Source of the DNA: CAVZRC01 sp052148775
GTDB taxonomy: Bacteria; Planctomycetota; Planctomycetia; Isosphaerales; Isosphaeraceae
Direction: 5' to 3'
Length of the DNA stretch: 19,930 nucleotides
NCBI GenBank assembly: GCA_052148775.1
Contig: JBKQHM010000717.1
Location: forward strand, 1-19,930
A program made the translations under genes and the position numbers. Shown here piece after piece: positions 16,552-19,930 of the stretch. The notes under the pieces were generated by a model that saw only the letters and a program-made list of their open reading frames with translations, had not been told where the DNA came from and searched no databases. How positions within the stretch are numbered: position 1 is the first letter of the stretch; each line of letters opens with the position of its first letter.

Positions 16552-17166
16552 CTAAGGTTCACCACTTGCCCAGTAAGCCCGGATCCGCTCCAGCTTCCGC
16601 TCGACGGTGCGGAGCGTGCATTCGAGCCGCTCGGCGATCTCGGGGTTGGTGTAGCCCTCGAGCTTCCACTGGGCGATCTGGCGCAGGGCGGGGTCGGTCA
16701 GCATCCGGAAGCGTTGCTCGAGGGCTTCGTTGAGCAGGGCCGCCTCGGCGGGCGTCGGCCCGTTCGAATCGATCCGGTCGAGGATCGCATCCGGCGTGTC
16801 ACCATGCGCGTCTTCCGTGGTTTCGGCCCCCTCCCGACGGACATCCCGCTTCTCCTGGAGATGCCGGTTCGCCACGTTCCGGGCCTTGCGCAACGTGATC
16901 TGCACGAGCAGGTTCCAGAGCTGGTCCCGGCTCGCGAGGTCGAAGTCGCCCCGACGCTGTCGGGCGCAGAAGCTCTTGTACATGCTCTGGAGGACATCTT
17001 CCTCATCCTCCCGGCATCGGATCCGCGCCGAGAGGTGGTTGCGGGCCAGGGCCAGCAACTCCTTGAAATAGCGCCCCCAGACCAGCCGGGCCGCGACCTC
17101 GCGCACCGCCGGTTCGTCCGACCGCAAATCGATGATCAGTCGCGTGACCGAACCCTGTGCCCTCAT
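16552..17166 (-). CDS. ECF-type RNA polymerase sigma factor
   Basis: A 204-aa extracytoplasmic-function sigma factor of the planctomycete type. The sigma2 region covers about residues 15-105, with CREDEEDVLQSMYKSF (51-66) matching the conserved acidic core-binding motif and the DQLWNLLVQITLRKARN helix behind it. A variable linker (105-140) joins it to sigma4 (about 145-200), whose helix-turn-helix is EGYTNPEIAERLECTLRTVERKLERIR. ATG at 17166 was chosen because it overlaps the stop of a short upstream ORF (TGATG) and has a G-rich ribosome binding site; a TTG frame start at 17199 is less likely. No anti-sigma factor gene is nearby. The next gene downstream is kinase B. ECF-kinase neighbours are known in Planctomycetes, so kinase control of this sigma factor is plausible but inferred. 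Confidence 0.9.
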   Translation of the reverse strand: MRAQGSVTRLIIDLRSDEPAVREVAARLVWGRYFKELLALARNHLSARIRCREDEEDVLQSMYKSFCARQRRGDFDLASRDQLWNLLVQITLRKARNVANRHLQEKRDVRREGAETTEDAHGDTPDAILDRIDSNGPTPAEAALLNEALEQRFRMLTDPALRQIAQWKLEGYTNPEIAERLECTLRTVERKLERIRAYWASGEP

Positions 17167-17303
17167 CACACCCCCGGTCGCTTCCGGATACCACGCCAAC
17201 CCGAGTGAACCGACCCCTCCATCAGGTCCATCAGGTTCTCGACCGAAAACCCGACAGGACGCCTGACAGAATTCTTGACGAAGTTCGGATCAACGAAAAA
17301 CAT
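17166..17303 (-). CDS. possible 45-aa leader peptide coupled to the sigma factor
   Basis: A short ORF begins at ATG 17303 with AGGGA about six bases upstream. It encodes 45 residues beginning MFFVDPNFVKNSV and containing FSVENLMDLMEG, and ends in a TGA whose last base is the first base of the sigma factor ATG (TGATG). This overlap is typical of translational coupling. The protein resembles no family I recognise. It is basic at the C-terminus (RGIRKRPGV) and includes a small repeat encoding LMDLME. It could be a regulatory leader, a small anti-sigma-like partner or a fortuitous frame. Ribosome site, codon content and overlap are visible; expression is not shown. Confidence 0.42.
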   Translation of the reverse strand: MFFVDPNFVKNSVRRPVGFSVENLMDLMEGSVHSGWRGIRKRPGV

Positions 17304-17473
17304 AAGATTCCCTGATTTATTTCGAAATGAGATGTCCCTACCGCTCTTATGCCGTCTGCGTTGCGGCTCCCGACGTCGTCCCACAGTCCCGTCTTCCGCG
17401 GATGGTTGTCTCCCCCGGAAGCCGTGAGCGAGGGCGCCGAACGATTGGCAGAAGATCGTCGGACGGGGCCGGC

Positions 17474-17508
17474 TCCTACATGAGACAGTAGGAGGGGACT
17501 CCGTCCCC
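17474..17508. other. two adjacent small stem-loops
   Basis: TCCTAC (17474-17479) pairs with GTAGGA (17488-17493) across an 8-nt loop. Immediately after, GGGGAC (17494-17499) pairs with GTCCCC (17503-17508) across a 3-nt loop. The two stems abut with no spacer. They lie in the divergent intergenic region; their role is unknown. Confidence 0.45.
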
Positions 17509-17630
17509 CGACCGTAGGATGCTCGGGATGACCTCTCCATCGACCGAGGCATCGCGAACCGCCGTCGCGGTCGCCGTGTCCATGCCACGCCCGGGATCGA
17601 CTCCGATCCCCGCACGAGGAGGCTCGACCG

Positions 17631-17702
17631 ATGACCGCGCGACGAATCATCATCACCCCATCCGACGAACTGAAGGTTCGGCGCGCCGGGTTCGCCGCCT
17701 GA
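17631..17702 (+). CDS. possible 23-aa short ORF upstream of the PcfJ gene
   Basis: ATG at 17631 is preceded by GAGGAGG about eight bases upstream, one of the best ribosome binding sites in the window, and encodes 23 residues beginning MTARRIIITPSDELK before TGA. It could be a leader peptide, the remnant of a longer gene or chance. The strong ribosome site is the only positive evidence. Confidence 0.25.
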   Translation: MTARRIIITPSDELKVRRAGFAA

Positions 17703-17830
17703 AGGGCGGGGACCGGCCGGGGATCGAACGCGCATCCGTGACGGGACGCCCCGATCGCCCGGCGCGGATTCCCCTGGAGGCTTCGCCCTTCGGGCTCGAT
17801 CCAGCCACCCCGAATCATGCGGCCGGGATG

Positions 17831-17886
17831 CCGGGGTGCCTGGGGTCAAGCCGGCCCTGCCGGCGCCGCCCCCAGGAGTGCCCCGG
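17831..17886 (+). promoter_or_regulatory. strong two-tier stem-loop in the leader of the PcfJ gene
   Basis: The outer arms, 17831-17845 (CCGGGGTGCCTGGGG) and 17869-17886 (CCCCCAGGAGTGCCCCGG), pair with a small bulge. An inner perfect stem, GCCGG (17850-17854) with CCGGC (17860-17864), has a 5-nt loop. It ends 76 bp before the ATG at 17963 and would fold in the 5' leader. Possible roles are attenuation or mRNA stability; none is demonstrated. Confidence 0.4.
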
Positions 17887-17962
17887 CGGGAAGATCTTCA
17901 CCGTCGCGGCCTCACGACCCCGCCGATACGGTCGCATACGTCCATCTCCGAGGTCCGATCCC

Positions 17963-19177
17963 ATGTCCACCACGACCCGACGCAAGCAAGGCGCGAAGGA
18001 CGCCATCGACCGGACGATCCAGGAGTCGCTGCGGATCGCCGGGCGGCATCTCCGTACTCGCCGCGCATTCGAGAGCCTGCTGCACCTGGTCCGTATCCAG
18101 ACGAATCTCCTGCGCCCGACGGGCGCCGGGGACCGGTCCGCACTCGCACTCCGAACCGAGATCGTCCGCGGCTTGCTGGCCCTGGCATCGCATCGCGACG
18201 ACTGGCTCCGGCCGGCCGGCGACTGGCGGCCCACAGGCGACGGCCCGCTGCCGCAGTTCGCCTCGATGGCCCAGCACCTCCTCGCCGGCTACCCGGTCCC
18301 GGCCTTCATGGTCTCGGCCTGGTTCCGGGGCTGTGATGCCGAGGCGACGCGACGACAGGGCTGGTACAAGCACCTCGGTCTGGGCCGGAACATCCGCACG
18401 GCCGACATCCCCCTGGCCTTCACCCGGCGGATGGCCCACGAGTTCGCAATGGCGCCCGACCACTATTCGGTCGACATGGCCCTGCGATGGGGACAAGTCC
18501 GCGGCCTGGGGGGCTCGAAGGAGCTGGCCCGGGCGATCGCCGCCACGCGCCTGGGCCGATCGTTCGATCACGAGGACTTCTGGCGGACGGTGGTCCACTT
18601 CTTCGTGAATCACCCGGAGCTGGGACTTGAACACGTCAACCCGATCGTCGATTACCTTCACAACCAGCGGTTCGTCTCGCAGGAGGACACCGTCGAGGAG
18701 GGTGATTTCTCGACCGACCCGCCGCAGCCGAACCTGTCGATGAAGGGCCGCACGCCGCGATCGATCCTGCGTCAGATCGGCGAGTGGCACGTGCGGTTGA
18801 GGCAGCGGAAGAAGGTCCCGGAGCTCCGCTGGGCCCGATCGCCCATCGGCGAATTCCGGCTCCCGACCGACGAGGCCGGGGCGCGTTGCTGGACGATCCG
18901 CGAGCTGCTCAGCGGCGGCGAGCTCTACCGCGAAGGGGCCGCGATGCGGCATTGCGTCGCGACGTACCGACGGCCCTGCTGGAGGCGAGAGACCACAATC
19001 TGGTCGATGCGATTCGAGAACGCCGGCCGGCGCTACCGGGTACTGACGATCGAGGTAGACCCAACGACCCGGACGATCCGCCAGGCCCGCCGCCGCTCCA
19101 ATGCCCTGCCGAACGCCAAGCTCCGGGGCGTCCTGGAGCAGTGGGCCACGCAGGAGGGGTTGAGGATCGAATGCTGA
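17963..19177 (+). CDS. PcfJ domain-containing protein
   Basis: A 404-aa protein with a C-terminal PcfJ-like domain (about residues 305-403). The hallmark is EGAAMRHCVATYRRPC (from E324, with H330 and C331). Around it are the preceding W-x-IREL helix, the central strands TTIWSMRFENAGRRYRVLTIEV and the terminal helix LRGVLEQWATQEGL. PcfJ was named from an enterococcal conjugative plasmid, but the domain is widespread on chromosomes and its activity is unknown. The N-terminal 300 residues are helical and basic (RRKQGAKDAIDRTIQES at the start) without a recognised fold. ATG at 17963 was chosen because a GAGG motif lies just upstream and sequence before it in the same open frame is low-complexity Arg/Pro/Ser. 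The gene stands alone, with no conjugation genes nearby. Confidence 0.82.
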   Translation: MSTTTRRKQGAKDAIDRTIQESLRIAGRHLRTRRAFESLLHLVRIQTNLLRPTGAGDRSALALRTEIVRGLLALASHRDDWLRPAGDWRPTGDGPLPQFASMAQHLLAGYPVPAFMVSAWFRGCDAEATRRQGWYKHLGLGRNIRTADIPLAFTRRMAHEFAMAPDHYSVDMALRWGQVRGLGGSKELARAIAATRLGRSFDHEDFWRTVVHFFVNHPELGLEHVNPIVDYLHNQRFVSQEDTVEEGDFSTDPPQPNLSMKGRTPRSILRQIGEWHVRLRQRKKVPELRWARSPIGEFRLPTDEAGARCWTIRELLSGGELYREGAAMRHCVATYRRPCWRRETTIWSMRFENAGRRYRVLTIEVDPTTRTIRQARRRSNALPNAKLRGVLEQWATQEGLRIEC

Positions 19178-19667
19178 GGGGCGGGCTTCTCAACCCAATA
19201 CCGTCGAATGAGCCTCGATCGCCTGTCCGGGCAACGAGTGCGAGGGCGTGCCTCGGGAGATCCGGCGGCGAGCGTGCTTCATCGATGGCACCCAGGTCCG
19301 CCGGGCCACGCGGTTCCGCAAGAGGTTCAAGACTCGAGAGGCCGTCCTGGTGGCTCAGATCTCAGGCAAGTTGCCCGTCGCCTCGATCGCTGGGGCGCGG
19401 GCGGAGTTCTGGAGGCGGACGGGCAAGTCATAAATCGTGTGGCCATCACGGCTTGCAAGACAGGCCGAACGAGGCGATGCAGCAGATGGCGGGGCATGAC
19501 TCGTTTCCGGGACTCCAAGCTCACCGGTGCCCCGCCGCGGCTCAGCGTGTCTGTAAGGCGTCCGAATTCGTTGGGCTCATACAGCTTCTCAACTATGGCG
19601 TGCGTCGCTATGCTGGGGAATCAGGCCGCTCCCGGCTGGAAGCTCGACCGAACGGAGTCTTGTGTCG
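19178..19667. other. gap without a recognisable intact gene
   Basis: About 490 bp. Several short overlapping frames are present, the most protein-like being a 61-codon GTG-initiated frame at 19248-19433 (containing CFIDGTQVRRATRFRKRFKT). None matches a family I recognise, and they switch frame and stop often, as expected of decayed coding DNA. No terminal inverted repeats or tRNA-like fold were found. Confidence 0.5.
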
Positions 19668-19930
19668 ATGCCGACTGTCTGACCAGTCGGGCGTTTCCGA
19701 TTCTTCTTCTATAGCAATGAAGGGCAGGAGCCGCCGCACATCCACATCAAGGCGGGCGAAGATGAGGCCAAGTTCTGGCTCGACCCGATCGGGCTGGCGG
19801 CCAACCACGGATTCAACGGGCGCGAGTTGGGTGAGATCGAACGGCTTGTCGAGCAGCACCGAGCCAAATTCTTGGAGGCATGGGATGAGCACCTCGGGTC
19901 GTATCAAGTCCAAGCCGCAGCGCGCCTATG
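19668..19930 (+). pseudogene. DUF4160 protein with premature TGA at codon 5 (3' end outside window)
   Basis: From codon 6 the frame reads as a DUF4160 protein: VGRFRFFFYSNEGQEPPHIHIK, then AKFWLDPIGLAANHGF, NGRELGEIERLVEQH and FLEAWDEHLG. Members typically begin MPTV followed by a hydrophobic residue and then GRYRFFFYSNE. Here ATG CCG ACT GTC at 19668 gives exactly MPTV, but the next codon is TGA (19680-19682). No alternative ATG, GTG or TTG lies between that stop and the conserved core. The gene is therefore broken by one nonsense codon, a sequencing error, or (less likely) recoded. DUF4160 genes are small and commonly paired with a DUF2442 gene in toxin-antitoxin-like or mobile contexts. 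The frame is still open at the window edge, past the usual end of the domain. Confidence 0.72.
19885..19930 (+). CDS. start of a gene overlapping DUF4160, possibly DUF2442 (3' end outside window)
   Basis: ATG at 19885 is preceded by GGAGG (19874-19878) at an ideal six-base distance and opens MSTSGRIKSKPQRAY up to the window edge, in a different frame from DUF4160. A start overlapping the 3' end of a DUF4160 gene is the usual arrangement for DUF2442 partners. Only 15 residues are visible, so the family is inferred from position, not from sequence. Confidence 0.45.
   Translation, partial: MSTSGRIKSKPQRAY

Larger units (their letters stand above)
17304..17962. other. gene-poor intergenic region with stem-loops
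   Basis: About 660 bp between the divergent sigma-factor block and the PcfJ gene. Long frames exist on both strands but are Arg/Pro/Ser-rich and lack family features, so I do not call them. An AT-rich pocket at about 17299-17335 (TTTATTTCGAAATGAG on the plus strand) is the probable promoter region for the sigma-factor transcript. Two adjacent stem-loops lie at 17474-17508, a 23-codon ORF at 17631 and a strong stem-loop at 17831-17886. Confidence 0.6.

Noticed and set aside
17167..17199. TTG start adding 11 residues to the sigma factor
   Set aside because: It is a rare codon, adds no conserved sequence, and ATG 17166 is in a stop/start overlap.
17231..17849. Long minus-strand frames (195 and 227 codons) across the divergent gap
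   Set aside because: Arg/Ser/Gly-rich high-GC frames without family features. Only the last 45 codons of the longer one (from 17303) have a ribosome site and a meaningful overlap, and these are listed separately.
17519..17962. In-frame extension of 148 codons upstream of the PcfJ start
   Set aside because: The frame is open but rich in Arg, Pro and Ser with no domain; it overlaps a stem-loop and a well-placed ORF in another frame. ATG 17963 has a ribosome site and begins normal-looking protein.
19440..19560. Faint resemblance to a tyrosine recombinase C-terminus (NEAMQQMAGHDS in one frame)
   Set aside because: Too short; no catalytic Arg, His or Tyr arrangement can be traced around it.

Overview
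The window looks like chromosomal DNA from a high-GC planctomycete, most likely of the Isosphaeraceae/Gemmataceae type. The reasons are three prepilin-like DUF1559 proteins with the C-terminal H-X9-DG motif, very large Ser/Thr kinases with DWG in place of DFG fused through one membrane segment to TPR repeats, a planctomycete-style ECF sigma factor, a DUF1080 protein and a Uma2-family protein. This assignment rests on family content only; there is no rRNA or tRNA gene in the window.

Layout. 1-1324: the 3' part of an MFS transporter (+). 1607-3373: a DUF1559 pilin-like gene followed, after a strong hairpin, by a small lipoprotein gene (+). 3422-4296: a SAM-dependent methyltransferase gene broken by a -1 frameshift (+). 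4317-4464: a composite inverted repeat. 4628-5539: a Uma2-family protein with a coiled-coil tail, behind a good sigma70-type promoter (+). 5663-6397: an exported DUF1080 protein (+), converging on the minus-strand block across a double palindrome.

6516-17303 (-) is the core of the window. In transcription order it holds a possible 45-aa leader peptide overlapping the start of an ECF sigma factor, then kinase-TPR B, small lipoprotein B, DUF1559 B, then kinase-TPR A, small lipoprotein A, DUF1559 A. The three-gene cassette is a tandem duplication: the two copies are 4834 and 4837 bp, with the same order, similar spacing and related intergenic DNA. The kinase and pilin-like parts are strongly conserved between copies, while the middle of the TPR regions has diverged. 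A reasonable inference is that each cassette couples a membrane kinase with a TPR sensor or scaffold to a lipoprotein and a prepilin-like surface protein, with the sigma factor upstream as the possible regulator. No part of that link is proven by the sequence.

17304-17962 has no convincing full-length gene but carries several stem-loops and a 23-codon ORF with a good ribosome binding site. 17963-19177: a PcfJ-domain protein (+). 19178-19667: no recognisable intact gene. 19668-19930: a DUF4160 reading frame interrupted by TGA at codon 5, overlapping the start of another gene that runs out of the window. No CRISPR array, complete insertion sequence or prophage was seen.
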